Of a DNA stretch of 64,000 bases, positions 18,842 to 28,155 are shown piece by piece. Source of the DNA: HyVt-477 sp965224605 (GTDB lineage: Bacteria; Pseudomonadota; Gammaproteobacteria; Thiotrichales; Thiotrichaceae); NCBI GenBank assembly GCA_965224605.1, contig CBDCZP010000009.1, positions 1 through 64,000 on the forward strand, in the 5' to 3' direction. Numbering within the stretch: position 1 is the stretch's first letter; each line of letters opens with the position of its first letter. The position numbers were made by a program, and so were the translations under genes. Under the pieces are notes generated by a model. That model saw only the letters and a program-made list of their open reading frames with translations. It did not search any database and was not told the DNA's origin.

Positions 18842-19311
18842 GACACATCCCTCTCGTCTACTTGATCAATATCTTCTACTTGATCCATATAAGCGGCATA
18901 ACCCTCAGTTTCCATTTCATCTCGATGAATAAACCTCAAGGATGCCGAATTAATACAATAACGTAAGCCACCTCGCTCTTGTGGGCCATCGGTAAAAACA
19001 TGTCCTAAATGGCTATCACCATGTGTTGATCGAACTTCGACACGCACCATGCCATGGCTCGCATCGCTAAGTTCATTAACAAAACCACTATCTATTGGCT
19101 TAGTAAAACTCGGCCAGCCACAACCCGATTCAAACTTGTCAGAAGAAGCAAATAGAGGTTCACCGGATACTATATCTACATAAATCCCGGATTCACTATT
19201 GTGGAGATGCTCACCACTCCCAGGAAGCTCTGTACCACTTTCCTGTGTCACCCGATATTGCTCTGCATTGAGCGAAGCCAAAGCGTCTGAATCTTTCTTA
19301 TAATGTGCCAT
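18838..19311 (-). CDS. msrB: Peptide methionine-(R)-sulfoxide reductase MsrB, zinc-free type
   Basis: A 157-residue MsrB. It has 'SGCGWPSFTKPI' (Cys64, candidate resolving Cys), 'SHLGHVFTDGP' and the catalytic 'RYCINSASLRF' (Cys119). The four zinc-binding Cys seen in E. coli MsrB are absent: the first pair is replaced by 'YVDIVSGEPLF' and the second by 'VRSTHGDSHLG', as in PilB-type MsrB. It reduces the R-epimer of methionine sulfoxide. GAGGAG lies 8 bp before the ATG. First gene of the msrB-msrA operon. Confidence 0.95.
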   Translation of the reverse strand: MAHYKKDSDALASLNAEQYRVTQESGTELPGSGEHLHNSESGIYVDIVSGEPLFASSDKFESGCGWPSFTKPIDSGFVNELSDASHGMVRVEVRSTHGDSHLGHVFTDGPQERGGLRYCINSASLRFIHRDEMETEGYAAYMDQVEDIDQVDERDVS

Positions 19312-19419
19312 CTAACTTTCTCCTCGAACCTAGATTCTTAGTTAATCTCTTCCTCTGCTGATAAGCAATTGATAAGCAAAAAGTCAGTAACATTCGCCGT
19401 CAGATGAACAAATAATAAC

Positions 19420-21366
19420 TTACTTATCATACTCAACCGAATAGTTAATAACTACACCCCGTGTATCCGCGCCCACTTGGGTACGAATTTTTCCGGTAAA
19501 CTCACCCATTTTTGCCATCAGTTCAATTGCTTTTTTAGCTTCAATATCCTCAATGGCGCCAACACCGCTAATATCGTTAGTACCTTTTTTGACAGGTACA
19601 TTTCTCATCACATCACCGATAGTCTGGTAATAACGCTTACTATCCACGGTATTCCAGAAAAATGCCGGGGTATCTGTTTTAAAAGGTTTAAGATCGGGTT
19701 GGGTATCCCCTACCATAATATTAAGTAAATGATCTTTCTTGCTCACATAAATCTCTGGGCTTACTCCGGTAGGATTGGGTGGCACAAGTCCTTCAGGCAG
19801 CTTTATGGGTGTACCATCTTCTGGAAGGGTTATCGTCGCAAAGGCTGGATTTATCATGCCTAGCATTTGTAATAATGCCGCAGGTTGATCCGCAAATACC
19901 GATGCATAAAAATCTATCTTTTCAGGTCTACCCTCTGCACTCATTTTCAGGTCGTTGACAGACACATAAATCGCTTTAAATTGATTAACCCCCATCATTG
20001 TAGCCATAGTAAAGCCACCCATGGCCTTTCGTATCTCATTGGGTTTGATCGCATCGCAATGCACTTCATCAGCAGTCTTAATCAGAAACTGGGTGTACTG
20101 AGTTAAACCCTCACGCAGCTTGCCGAAATTAAGGTTCAAACCAATATCAAACACAGGATCGGTTGCTTGTTGCATGCCCATTAATGTATTGGGAATAGCA
20201 CTAATCGCCGTGCTGACGACTGGACTGGTTTTCAAAACAACTTCATATTCCATGGAGTGTTGTGATACGTTTTTGATACCGAATACAGCTTCTGGCACAT
20301 GTTCTAGATGACGATGGACTAATACAGAACAAGCCTTAAATGATTTCTCATCGAAAGCTTCCTTAGCTTCGTTGACCTCATTTACCCCATTGATCTCATT
20401 CGAAAGAACTACACGCTTCTTTTCTTCCTCTATCATTAATTTCTCTAGTGAGTGATACACTTTTTTCAGGTCAACATAGCCATCACCATAACCTGAGTAT
20501 TTATTCGCTAGAAGAAAGCTATTCCATTGACTGACGGGATAGCTATTCTCAACTTTTGATTTGCCCGTTAAATGATCGATAACAGTCTGCTTGTTTTCAG
20601 TTGTAAATAAACCTCCAGCGATATGATCATCATGTAGCACCAGCATGGCGCCACGTTTTCCCGTATCACTATTATTGTCTAACTCAATACAATCGTTGTT
20701 GCCACATTTTTGCCATGCAACCGTATACCCAGAGGCTGCTTCTGCCCTTTTTATGGTTTCTCTAACGATTGCTTTACTAGTAATTTCGTAACGTAAAACA
20801 GGTGCAAGATCGACACCATAGAAGATGCCATGACCATCTGCCTTAAGGCCAGTATTAGCTATTTTGTCAATCGACATGTTGGCTACTAAATCTTCTAACA
20901 GAGCAACAAAAAAAGCCTTTGATTGATCGGCTGTGTCAACAGCTAATTCTTTATCGGATTCATTAGCTTGAGTTACAGTTTCATTCTTTGCTTGGCTACT
21001 TGTTTCATCCTTTGCTTGGCTGCTTGTTTCGTCTTTTGCTTCGCTGCTTGTTTCAATATCATCCAGTAAACCCATCCACGTTTGCAAAACTTGTTTCGAA
21101 CGCTTTAGATGAAACGCCATCACATCCTCAGGCATTACGACTTTATTTGCTGCCAAATAGGCAGTATCAGCAGGGACATAAGAAAGTAATTGTGTAAAGC
21201 TTGCCTCAGCAGTTGCACTTTTTTGGAGGTTTGTGTCAGTGACATTAGTTGTGTTTTTAACTATATCAGCTACATCATTGCCAGTATTCTCATCCTTGTT
21301 ATCGCTACAAGCTGCTAAAAAGATAGTAACTACCAGAACGGTCATTGAGCCTTGAAGAAAATTCAT
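19420..21366 (-). CDS. Large lipoprotein of unknown function
   Basis: A 648-residue lipoprotein: lipobox LAAC (Cys20) after a standard signal, AAAGG 7 bp before the ATG. After an acidic linker comes 'LLSYVPADTAYLAANKVVMP', then a region with about three and a half copies of an 8-residue repeat (ETSSQAKD). The long C-terminal part is alpha+beta ('VAFFVALLEDLVANM', 'AAGYTVAWQKCGNNDC'-like segments, 'FNFGKLREGLTQYTQFLI'). The 'VPADT' start followed by a large periplasmic domain is loosely like DUF3352-type proteins, but I do not recognise it firmly. Probably periplasmic, outer-membrane anchored, monocistronic. Confidence 0.7.
   Translation of the reverse strand: MNFLQGSMTVLVVTIFLAACSDNKDENTGNDVADIVKNTTNVTDTNLQKSATAEASFTQLLSYVPADTAYLAANKVVMPEDVMAFHLKRSKQVLQTWMGLLDDIETSSEAKDETSSQAKDETSSQAKNETVTQANESDKELAVDTADQSKAFFVALLEDLVANMSIDKIANTGLKADGHGIFYGVDLAPVLRYEITSKAIVRETIKRAEAASGYTVAWQKCGNNDCIELDNNSDTGKRGAMLVLHDDHIAGGLFTTENKQTVIDHLTGKSKVENSYPVSQWNSFLLANKYSGYGDGYVDLKKVYHSLEKLMIEEEKKRVVLSNEINGVNEVNEAKEAFDEKSFKACSVLVHRHLEHVPEAVFGIKNVSQHSMEYEVVLKTSPVVSTAISAIPNTLMGMQQATDPVFDIGLNLNFGKLREGLTQYTQFLIKTADEVHCDAIKPNEIRKAMGGFTMATMMGVNQFKAIYVSVNDLKMSAEGRPEKIDFYASVFADQPAALLQMLGMINPAFATITLPEDGTPIKLPEGLVPPNPTGVSPEIYVSKKDHLLNIMVGDTQPDLKPFKTDTPAFFWNTVDSKRYYQTIGDVMRNVPVKKGTNDISGVGAIEDIEAKKAIELMAKMGEFTGKIRTQVGADTRGVVINYSVEYDK
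20964..21053 (-). repeat. 24-bp coding tandem repeat (about 3.5 copies)
   Basis: Tandem 24-bp units encode ETSSEAKD, ETSSQAKD, ETSSQAKN and a diverged fourth copy in the lipoprotein at 19420-21366. The repeat is in frame and makes a polar linker. Confidence 0.8.
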
Positions 21367-21645
21367 TTGAAAGCCTTTAATTTTGTTGAATCAATCAATT
21401 AAAACAATCCACGTATGAATCATGACTGAATCCATAAACCCACCTCTACCAACTATTTTTATTCACTTCTTAATCTAAGCTCCACTATAGAGCTTAGTAC
21501 AGGAAGGTAAACGATGAAGAGTAAGTTTTAGATCAATTAATAGCGCATAAAGAAAAATAAGTGTACCTGCGCTATAATTCAAAGACCATGAGCAATAAAG
21601 TCCAAACTATAAGAGGCTTACATAAATAACCTAAGAGAGGGCTTT

Positions 21646-22767
21646 ATGACGCGTGTAACATTTTTTAATATTACCTTGTTGGGTCTGCTGACACTCAGTA
21701 GTTGTTCAATTGACAAAGGTTTCGTAGCTCGAGACTGGTCTGAGAATCTTCGCGAGCTTAATATTCAACCCATCTTTCCACCACGCGAAGATGTTCAGGT
21801 GGGTGATGTCTACCTACTTCCATACACTAAAGAAAAATCTGTCGACCGCAAGAAAAACTTTACTCCTATCGGCACATGGATTAACTCAATCAACTTGAAT
21901 GAAGAGCTAAAAGCTCACTATCGCCAACGCCCTGACTTCCCTAAAACAACTAGCAAGAAAGACGCTACATCCAGCATGGAACAACAACCCACATCCAAGG
22001 GTAATCTCTTTGCGGGGGGCGATGTAAATCGATTGAAAATGGTCTTGTTACCGACATTCTTTAAAGCCGAAATCAGTGCTTTTGACGCCACTTCATTGAT
22101 TCCATCTAGCAAGCTGGAAAAACTTGGAGTAAGTGCAGAGAATATTAAAAAAGCATTTGTCACTATCTCTTCAGCTTCCTCTTATGGTATTCCCATAGCA
22201 AAGGTGAAACATAAGTTTTTTGAAGATAGCGGATTCTGTATCAACAAGGTAACAGGAATGGATCTTAAGACTTTGAAGTTTACCGTCGATAGTACAGGGA
22301 ATGGCAGAGAGAATAATACAGGCGACAACAAAAAAGCCCCCCGCAAGGCGCTGCTAATCATCGCCACAGAAGTATTCTATGCACGAACTTTGAAAGTACA
22401 GCTATCTATTGATAAAAGCATTGGAGCCGGTAACACAACAGAGGCTCAAGGCATTTCCAATAAACCGGGTACCGTCGGCAGCAACCCCAACACCGCCGAA
22501 GCTAAACTGGCAGAGCGAGAACTAAATACTTTGGTTACACCGGGAGTCAGTGTCAATGTAGGCTCATCAGCCCATGGCTCAGTCAGTATAGATCGCACCT
22601 TTGAGCGCCCCATTGCTATTGGTTTTCGTGGAATACGTCAGATAGTCTCACTAGATGAACCGGCTACCAATAATGGAGAAACCAACTGTCAAATTGCAGT
22701 AACGACACCTGTAGATTCAAATGATTCACCTGCCCCGGCAGCCGTGCCGCCTCCGCCTCCTAGGTAA
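21646..22767 (+). CDS. Lipoprotein of unknown function
   Basis: A 373-residue protein with lipobox LSSC (Cys20) and GAGAGGG before the ATG. It carries 'QPIFPPREDVQVGDVYLLPY', a Lys/Ser-rich variable loop, and two later segments 'KALLIIATEVFYARTLKVQL' and 'GVSVNVGSSAHGSVSIDRTF'. It ends in a Pro-rich tail (APAAVPPPPPR). No family recognised. It lies 279 bp downstream of, and divergent from, the other large lipoprotein; the two may be controlled from the shared region 21367-21645. Confidence 0.7.
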   Translation: MTRVTFFNITLLGLLTLSSCSIDKGFVARDWSENLRELNIQPIFPPREDVQVGDVYLLPYTKEKSVDRKKNFTPIGTWINSINLNEELKAHYRQRPDFPKTTSKKDATSSMEQQPTSKGNLFAGGDVNRLKMVLLPTFFKAEISAFDATSLIPSSKLEKLGVSAENIKKAFVTISSASSYGIPIAKVKHKFFEDSGFCINKVTGMDLKTLKFTVDSTGNGRENNTGDNKKAPRKALLIIATEVFYARTLKVQLSIDKSIGAGNTTEAQGISNKPGTVGSNPNTAEAKLAERELNTLVTPGVSVNVGSSAHGSVSIDRTFERPIAIGFRGIRQIVSLDEPATNNGETNCQIAVTTPVDSNDSPAPAAVPPPPPR

Positions 22768-22819
22768 AGCTCTCAGTTAGCGACTATATGAAAGGGATCA
22801 TCTTAAAATTCACCAGCAA

Positions 22820-22835
22820 TGTGACATGAGTCACA
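22820..22835. promoter_or_regulatory. CRP/FNR-superfamily-like operator, TGTGACATGAGTCACA
   Basis: TGTGA-N6-TCACA with flanking AA/TT gives AATGTGAC-ATGA-GTCACATT, an exact inverted repeat matching the CRP/Vfr consensus half-sites. It lies 145 bp upstream of the DUF1566 lipoprotein start at 22980, a reasonable position for an activator. No footprint evidence. Confidence 0.5.
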
Positions 22836-22979
22836 TTCAATAAACGATTCTTTCCACTATACTGTCAAAAGGACTGTCAGAAGGCTTTCTATTCTTGGAC
22901 AGCTTCTTGGTGCTTCCTCGCTTAATTTGATGGAGTACTAATACTCTTTATTTTATGACCACCATATCAGGAGCAAAGG

Positions 22980-23471
22980 ATGGCAATTTCAAAGTCAACA
23001 TTTTTAGGTTTAGCGATCACCAGCTTGATAATAGCAGCAGGATGCACCGCAAATACAGGAACTACCAGCGAATCAACTAAACGATATACCGAAAAAGCGG
23101 TAGGCAGTGATACCTTACTAACAGACAATAAAACCGGTTTGATCTGGACGAATAGCTCACAAGGTTGCAAACCTTTATTCGGAGAAGACCCCGCTAAAAC
23201 GATTAAAACAGCTACTAGCTTCTGTGCTGATCTATCCTTTGCTGGGCACAGTGATTGGAGACTGGCAACGGTTAAAGAAATGACCGTGCTGGAAACACAA
23301 ACAGATGCGAATGGTTTTTCTCTCTATTATAAAAATCCGGTATGCGCCAGAGTCTTGGCACTTAAAAGTGATCAGACTCTCACCTCGATTTCTACGACAA
23401 ACAAAGCACCTGCTGGCAGAGACGTGGGCAACAAATATCCCGCTGGAACACGCTGCGTGAGAGGGAAATAG
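22980..23471 (+). CDS. DUF1566 (Lcl C-terminal-like) lipoprotein
   Basis: A 163-residue protein with lipobox IAAGC (Cys22). The mature domain follows DUF1566: 'DNKTGLIWTNSSQGC', 'ATSFCADLSFAGHSDWRLAT' and 'VKEMTVLE', ending 'GTRCVRG'. DUF1566 is a C-type-lectin-like surface domain of unknown ligand; Cys pairs probably form disulfides. Preceded by the CRP-like site and closed by a terminator hairpin, so likely an independently regulated surface or periplasmic protein. Confidence 0.85.
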   Translation: MAISKSTFLGLAITSLIIAAGCTANTGTTSESTKRYTEKAVGSDTLLTDNKTGLIWTNSSQGCKPLFGEDPAKTIKTATSFCADLSFAGHSDWRLATVKEMTVLETQTDANGFSLYYKNPVCARVLALKSDQTLTSISTTNKAPAGRDVGNKYPAGTRCVRGK

Positions 23472-23530
23472 TCAGTTTTTCCTTGAGAAACTCTGATTAT
23501 TAAGTTGAGTGGGATTTCTCAATTCAAACT

Positions 23531-23553
23531 ACCCCGCCGCAAGCGGACGGGGT
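23531..23553 (+). terminator. Terminator-like hairpin after the DUF1566 gene
   Basis: ACCCCG-CCGC-AA-GCGG-A-CGGGGT hairpin followed by ATTAGTTATTT. The U-tract is weak, but position and stem favour a terminator for 22980-23471. Confidence 0.6.
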
Positions 23554-23565
23554 ATTAGTTATTTA

Positions 23566-23622
23566 TGGAAGTGAGCCTTCAGGCTCACCATATGATGAAA
23601 AACAGCATGTAGGCGAGCCTGA
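23566..23622 (+). repeat. Short family-1 derivative
   Basis: TGGAAGTGAGCCTTCAGGCT... CATATGATGAAAAACAGCAT ...AGGCGAGCCTGA. It carries family-1 ends around a short core. The same core occurs inverted at 47278-47346. Confidence 0.75.
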
Positions 23623-23647
23623 CCAATAGAAACTCAGGTAAGGAACG

Positions 23648-25042
23648 CTATGACTTAATAGCAACTTGCAGGGATTCCCCTGTAACTTGTACAGCATGAT
23701 GCACTTGGCTCAAGTCTTCTTGTTGTTCTACCTTATCTAGCATGACATCCAACATGACTTTTTTCTTTGTTGAGGAAAGATCAAAAAAACGTAAACTGCC
23801 TTCAACCGCCATATGGATACCCTTCTTTGAATAAAAATCCCCATTGATTTGGGTAAGGTGGATAATAGCGTTACAAAATTTTTGAAATAATGCTTTTTCG
23901 GGTGGTTTTCCTTCTGTCCAGAATGTGTCCAGCCCACCCTGATAGGTTAAACCTTGCATATCATAAATCGCCTTACCCAATACACAAGTAGGTCGACGAT
24001 GATACAAGGCAGAAGTGCCCACTGTGCTGTTAACAAGTACAACACCTTTGGCATGACGAACCATGGTGGGTAAATAGCCATCTTCCAGATAGACCACTCG
24101 TTCATCAAGCTTATGATGTTTTACAAGGTCTTTAATAAGCTTACGATAGTTAACAAAACCGGTATCCAGAGGATGGTTTTTAATAACAAGACGCGTCTGT
24201 TTAGGGGCATGAGATGCAAATGAATGTATCGTGTGTTCAATAACTTCACTCACATTCTGAAAATCAGAGTGTGCTCGAATTTGTGTATCTGCGTTGAGTT
24301 GTAACGGTAAAAAATAATAGCCGTTATTAGCATTATTTTTAGCATTGCTTTCACTTTTTATGACATGTTTTTGTTCTTTGATAATATCTTTGATCTTTCT
24401 GTTGCCATTCCGGTCATGAAAAAGCAGAGTCGGAAAGCGCCACATCCAACCTAAATATTCACGCAAAGGACCATCAGGCCGATGAGTTGAATAATGTGAG
24501 AAATGTCGTCTCATGGTGAAACTGGCAATGTGATAACGCACGTCATGCCAGGCACGTACCCTTAAAGAACTTCCGGTATCATCCGATGGGTAACTGGGGA
24601 ACGTTCCACCATGTTCAAGATACCAGTCAGGATCTCGCGACAACATAGAGTTGGCATTAACACCCTCTTGTTCTAGCGTAATACGATTGGGACGTATATA
24701 GCCCTCTTCATAGACATGGATATTGATGTGACGAGAACGAGCTAGTTTGATGGCATCTTTATGTACCGGGCGAGAATCACCAAAGAGTACAATATCGGTA
24801 ATAGTATGCTGAGTCAGCTTATCGTCGAACCATGCTGGAAATTGATCAATAGGTTGCTGAAAGTCCCAACTTGTACCGCTACTTTCAGCCTGTTTAGGGT
24901 TAGGGCTATCAAAAAAACGATCACCACCACAAAAGTTTACCCGGTAGATTTGGGAACCTTCATCTGCAAGCCTATTTGCCAGAGCCGAGAAAAAAGGACT
25001 GGCAACTCCTTGTAGAAATAGAACTGATGAGCTTGATTGCAT
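23648..25042 (-). CDS. Capsule polysaccharide biosynthesis/export protein, KpsS/LipB-like
   Basis: A 464-residue cytoplasmic protein. The start 'VLFLQGVASPFFSALANRLA' and later 'DIVLFGDSRPVHKDAIKLAR', 'IHVYEEGYIRPNRITLE' and 'RLVIKNHPLDTGFVNYRKLI' are typical of the Capsule_synth family (KpsS, KpsC halves). 'VVLVNSTVGTSALYHRRPTC' is also typical of this family. These are retaining beta-Kdo transferases that build the linker on the lipid anchor of group 2 capsules. The gene stands alone here with no kps export or sugar genes beside it, so the pathway must be completed elsewhere or the protein has a related surface-glycan role. Confidence 0.85.
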   Translation of the reverse strand: MQSSSSVLFLQGVASPFFSALANRLADEGSQIYRVNFCGGDRFFDSPNPKQAESSGTSWDFQQPIDQFPAWFDDKLTQHTITDIVLFGDSRPVHKDAIKLARSRHINIHVYEEGYIRPNRITLEQEGVNANSMLSRDPDWYLEHGGTFPSYPSDDTGSSLRVRAWHDVRYHIASFTMRRHFSHYSTHRPDGPLREYLGWMWRFPTLLFHDRNGNRKIKDIIKEQKHVIKSESNAKNNANNGYYFLPLQLNADTQIRAHSDFQNVSEVIEHTIHSFASHAPKQTRLVIKNHPLDTGFVNYRKLIKDLVKHHKLDERVVYLEDGYLPTMVRHAKGVVLVNSTVGTSALYHRRPTCVLGKAIYDMQGLTYQGGLDTFWTEGKPPEKALFQKFCNAIIHLTQINGDFYSKKGIHMAVEGSLRFFDLSSTKKKVMLDVMLDKVEQQEDLSQVHHAVQVTGESLQVAIKS

Positions 25043-25325
25043 TTAGGGTTTTTACTAGAAAGACAAGCATGAGTATAACTTATACAGCATCATTAAGGAA
25101 CTGATTAACAACTCTAAGTAAAGCATTGTAGCTGACCAGAGTTGAACCCTTTATGCAGACAAGTGATTAGTATAGCTCAGGAATCACAGCTTTAGCTGTG
25201 AAAAAAAGCATCACTAAAAGCAGACGAATTGTCACAAACTAGTCGTGTGACTCCTCGACGGCGTTGATTTAGTGACGCCTGATATATCGGCAATCAGAAA
25301 GCTCCAAGGCACCTCACCTCTATAA

Positions 25326-25360
25326 ATAGAAGTTAAATAGAAGTATAGAAGTATAGAAGT
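25326..25360 (+). repeat. ATAGAAGT 8-bp tandem repeat
   Basis: ATAGAAGT at 25326-25333, then three contiguous copies at 25337-25360, just downstream of the dapD stop (25375). The rest of the gene-free stretch 25043-25374 shows only a small hairpin (25184-25201) not followed by T residues on either useful side. Confidence 0.8.
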
Positions 25361-25374
25361 GAAACATCGAAACA

Positions 25375-26274
25375 CTAATCGTTGCTATGCAAACTACTAT
25401 TTAAACCACCCCAAAGCGAAGTATCCGTGACAATCGCTTCGACCGAACCCGTTTGGCTGTGTCTTCTATACAGTAGCCCTGACTGACCAGATAGTTCTCG
25501 TGCAGAGACTACACTTCCATCAGACATTTTAACCTTCGTACCCGCCGTCAGATATAAACCTGATTCAACGATACATGCATCGCCTAACGAAATACCCAAG
25601 CCCGCATTCGCTCCAAGCAGGCTACCTTTGCCGATAGAGACCACTTGCTTACCGCCACCTGACAAGGTTCCCATTATTGAAGCACCACCACCGATATCTG
25701 AATTTTCACCGACGATAACACCGGCACTAATTCGTCCCTCAACCATGGATTCCCCTAATGTTCCCGCATTAAAGTTGACAAAACCTTCATGCATTACGGT
25801 AGTTCCAGAAGCTAGATGCGCTCCTAATCTGACGCGATCAGCATTGCCAATTCGAACACCTTCGGGAATGACGTAATCCGTCATACGTGGGAATTTATCA
25901 ATAGAGGTAATATTGAGTTGATGATCTTCGTTGGTTATCAGTCCACGTAATGCCTCTATTTGTGCAGGAAGTACCGGACCTGCTGATGTCCATGCGACAT
26001 TTACCAGTAAACCAAACACACCTTCAAGATTTATTTCATTAGGCTTCACAGCACATTCTGAAAGTAAATGAAGGCGTAAATATGCCTCTTCAATTGATTG
26101 AGGAGCATCATCATAGGATGCTATTTCCACTTCAACGAAGTCACTTTTTATCAATCCTATTTTTTGTGCTAAACAACTTCTTGCAATCTGTTTATTAGAA
26201 CGGGGGAACCAGGTATCAATAGTTTTGCCACTATCAGTATCAATATAACGATGTCCAGAGCGATTGATTATCAT
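25375..26274 (-). CDS. dapD: 2,3,4,5-tetrahydropyridine-2,6-dicarboxylate N-succinyltransferase (DapD)
   Basis: A 299-residue protein with a left-handed beta-helix built from hexapeptide repeats ('GVRIGNADRVRLGAHLASGT', 'GVIVGENSDIGGGASIMGTL', 'IGKGSLLGANAGLGISLGDA'). The N-terminal domain and length fit the DapD type found in Pseudomonas and actinobacteria rather than the E. coli 274-residue type. It succinylates tetrahydrodipicolinate in the succinylase branch of lysine/meso-DAP synthesis. Its position 23 bp downstream of dapC, same strand, confirms the pathway and suggests an operon. Confidence 0.93.
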   Translation of the reverse strand: MIINRSGHRYIDTDSGKTIDTWFPRSNKQIARSCLAQKIGLIKSDFVEVEIASYDDAPQSIEEAYLRLHLLSECAVKPNEINLEGVFGLLVNVAWTSAGPVLPAQIEALRGLITNEDHQLNITSIDKFPRMTDYVIPEGVRIGNADRVRLGAHLASGTTVMHEGFVNFNAGTLGESMVEGRISAGVIVGENSDIGGGASIMGTLSGGGKQVVSIGKGSLLGANAGLGISLGDACIVESGLYLTAGTKVKMSDGSVVSARELSGQSGLLYRRHSQTGSVEAIVTDTSLWGGLNSSLHSND

Positions 26275-26297
26275 TTGTGTTTCTCTATTTGTTATGC

Positions 26298-27497
26298 TTA
26301 GTTAAAAGATTTTAAATACGTTTTAATGCGATGAGCTGCTTGTGTGCATTCATCTACCGATGCAACTAACGCCAGCCTCACTCTGTTCTTACCCGGATTA
26401 AAGCCATCAATCGTACGTGAAAGATAGCTACCGGGAATAACGTTAACGTGCTGTTGTTGATAAATTTCCTGAGTAAAGACTTCATCATCAACAGGGGTTT
26501 CTGGCCACAAATAAAAACTCGCTGTAGGTCTGCTCACCTTCATAATGGGCGCCAGAATTTCCAGTACTGCATCAAATTTCTGGCGGTATTGTAGCCGATT
26601 TTCAGCAACATGTTGCTCATCAGACCACGCCGCAATACTGGCCTGTTGTATGGGCAATGACATGGCACAACCATGATAGGTACGATACAACAAAAATTGC
26701 TCCAGAATCTCAGCATCACCCGCTACAAAGCCAGAACGCATTCCGGGTGCATTGGAACGTTTAGACAAGCTATGGAAAACCACACAGTGTTTGTATTCGA
26801 CATTACCCATCTCCGCCGCAGCTTGCAACAAACCCGCTGGAGGGGCGTCTTCATCAAAATATAGCTCTGAGTAGCATTCATCGGAAGCTACCACGAAATC
26901 GTATTTTTCAGCCAATTCCAGTACATGCTTTAACTGCTCAATATCAGCAACACCACCCGTTGGATTTCCGGGTGTGCATAAATAAAGCAACTGGCAATCT
27001 TGCCATACGGATGCAGGAACCAATGAATAATCCGGGTTATACGCCGTGGCTTCTGTGCAGGGCAGATACACAGGCTTTGCCCCCGCTAAAATAGCAGCCC
27101 CTTCATATATTTGATAAAACGGATTAGGCATGACTACACTGGCATTTTTTTTGCGATCCACCACACATTGAGCGAAAGCGAATAAGGCCTCACGCGTACC
27201 ATTAACAGGCAACACATGTCGTTCAGGATGAATAGAGTCTGGCGGCAAGATAAAGCGCTTTTCTAACCACTGTGCAATGACGCTACGCAGTTCGAGTAAA
27301 CCTTTTGTTAAAGGATATTGCTCTAACTGTTTAAGACTGCGGGTAATTGCATCGGTGATAATGCTCGGACACGGATGTTTCGGTTCTCCTATCGCTAATG
27401 AAATTAACGGCAAGTCAGCTGGGGGGGTTAAACCTGCTTTTAACTGAGCAATTCGTTCAAAAGGATAAGGTTGAAGGTTCAACAAGTCCGAGTTCAT
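26298..27497 (-). CDS. dapC: Succinyldiaminopimelate transaminase DapC
   Basis: A 399-residue class I/II PLP aminotransferase. It has 'LISLAIGEPKHPCPSIITDA', 'TPGNPTGGV', 'VASDECYSELYFDE' and the PLP-Lys region 'FHSLSKRSNAPGMRSGF' followed by 'LPLIQQAS'-type sequence. The combination is characteristic of proteobacterial DapC. It aminates N-succinyl-2-amino-6-ketopimelate, the step after DapD. Followed at 23 bp by dapD in the same direction. Confidence 0.92.
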   Translation of the reverse strand: MNSDLLNLQPYPFERIAQLKAGLTPPADLPLISLAIGEPKHPCPSIITDAITRSLKQLEQYPLTKGLLELRSVIAQWLEKRFILPPDSIHPERHVLPVNGTREALFAFAQCVVDRKKNASVVMPNPFYQIYEGAAILAGAKPVYLPCTEATAYNPDYSLVPASVWQDCQLLYLCTPGNPTGGVADIEQLKHVLELAEKYDFVVASDECYSELYFDEDAPPAGLLQAAAEMGNVEYKHCVVFHSLSKRSNAPGMRSGFVAGDAEILEQFLLYRTYHGCAMSLPIQQASIAAWSDEQHVAENRLQYRQKFDAVLEILAPIMKVSRPTASFYLWPETPVDDEVFTQEIYQQQHVNVIPGSYLSRTIDGFNPGKNRVRLALVASVDECTQAAHRIKTYLKSFN

Positions 27498-27608
27498 AGG
27501 GTAACGCTGTTGTTTTTGAAAGCGCGTAGTATAAGTGTAGCTAAGGAGACTAGCAATTTGTTACCTTAAATAACTTCTTACTTGAATCTCTAATAGCAGA
27601 AATAGCAG

Positions 27609-27959
27609 TTACAAACGAGTAAAAGGAAAACTACCATAGAAGTCTTTAGCATAATGGGTAAAGCTCTTGGTGAAATCTATGGTCTCTAACAAGGGTATCA
27701 AATCACCATTAGTATTTAAATGATGACCAATGAAAATGAGTATAATGAGAACCATGATTGACAGATAACCCATCAACAAACCCATCATGGCAATACGTGA
27801 GCCTGCATACTGGTTCGGGTAATTAATCGCTCTTGATCTGGCGATGTGGCCGATAATAATCCCGGGTAGGGCTGTAAAAAGACCCAGCATCAAGAATAGC
27901 GATACAAACCCTAGTGAAAGAGAAATCTTGGCTAATCCTTGTTTTTTTATATCTGTCAT
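27609..27959 (-). CDS. DUF4190 small membrane protein
   Basis: A 116-residue protein with two long hydrophobic segments, 'ISLSLGFVSLFLMLGLFTAL' and 'RIAMMGLLMGYLSIMVLIIL'. The conserved 'PGIIIGHIARSRAI' between them is the DUF4190 signature. Function unknown. It lies upstream of dapC on the same strand with a 111-bp gap; the N-terminus is cytosolic and short. Confidence 0.75.
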   Translation of the reverse strand: MTDIKKQGLAKISLSLGFVSLFLMLGLFTALPGIIIGHIARSRAINYPNQYAGSRIAMMGLLMGYLSIMVLIILIFIGHHLNTNGDLIPLLETIDFTKSFTHYAKDFYGSFPFTRL

Positions 27960-28155
27960 GATCTTGAAATTTCTTATATGCCTAATAAACTACATTTTAT
28001 AAGAATTACTCATAAGCGTCATCTATTGGCTACCCCGTTTATCAAAAATATAGGGGCTGCTATATAAATATGTTATTCGAGAAGAGATTACTGAGCTATT
28101 ACTCTCAACATAGTCTGTGGTTCACACTAAAATAGTGATGCGCGAGGAATAAATA

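Noticed and set aside
25184..25201. Hairpin TCACAGCT-TT-AGCTGTGA as terminator
   Set aside because: Loop too small and the adjacent homopolymer is A on the plus strand and precedes the stem on the minus strand.
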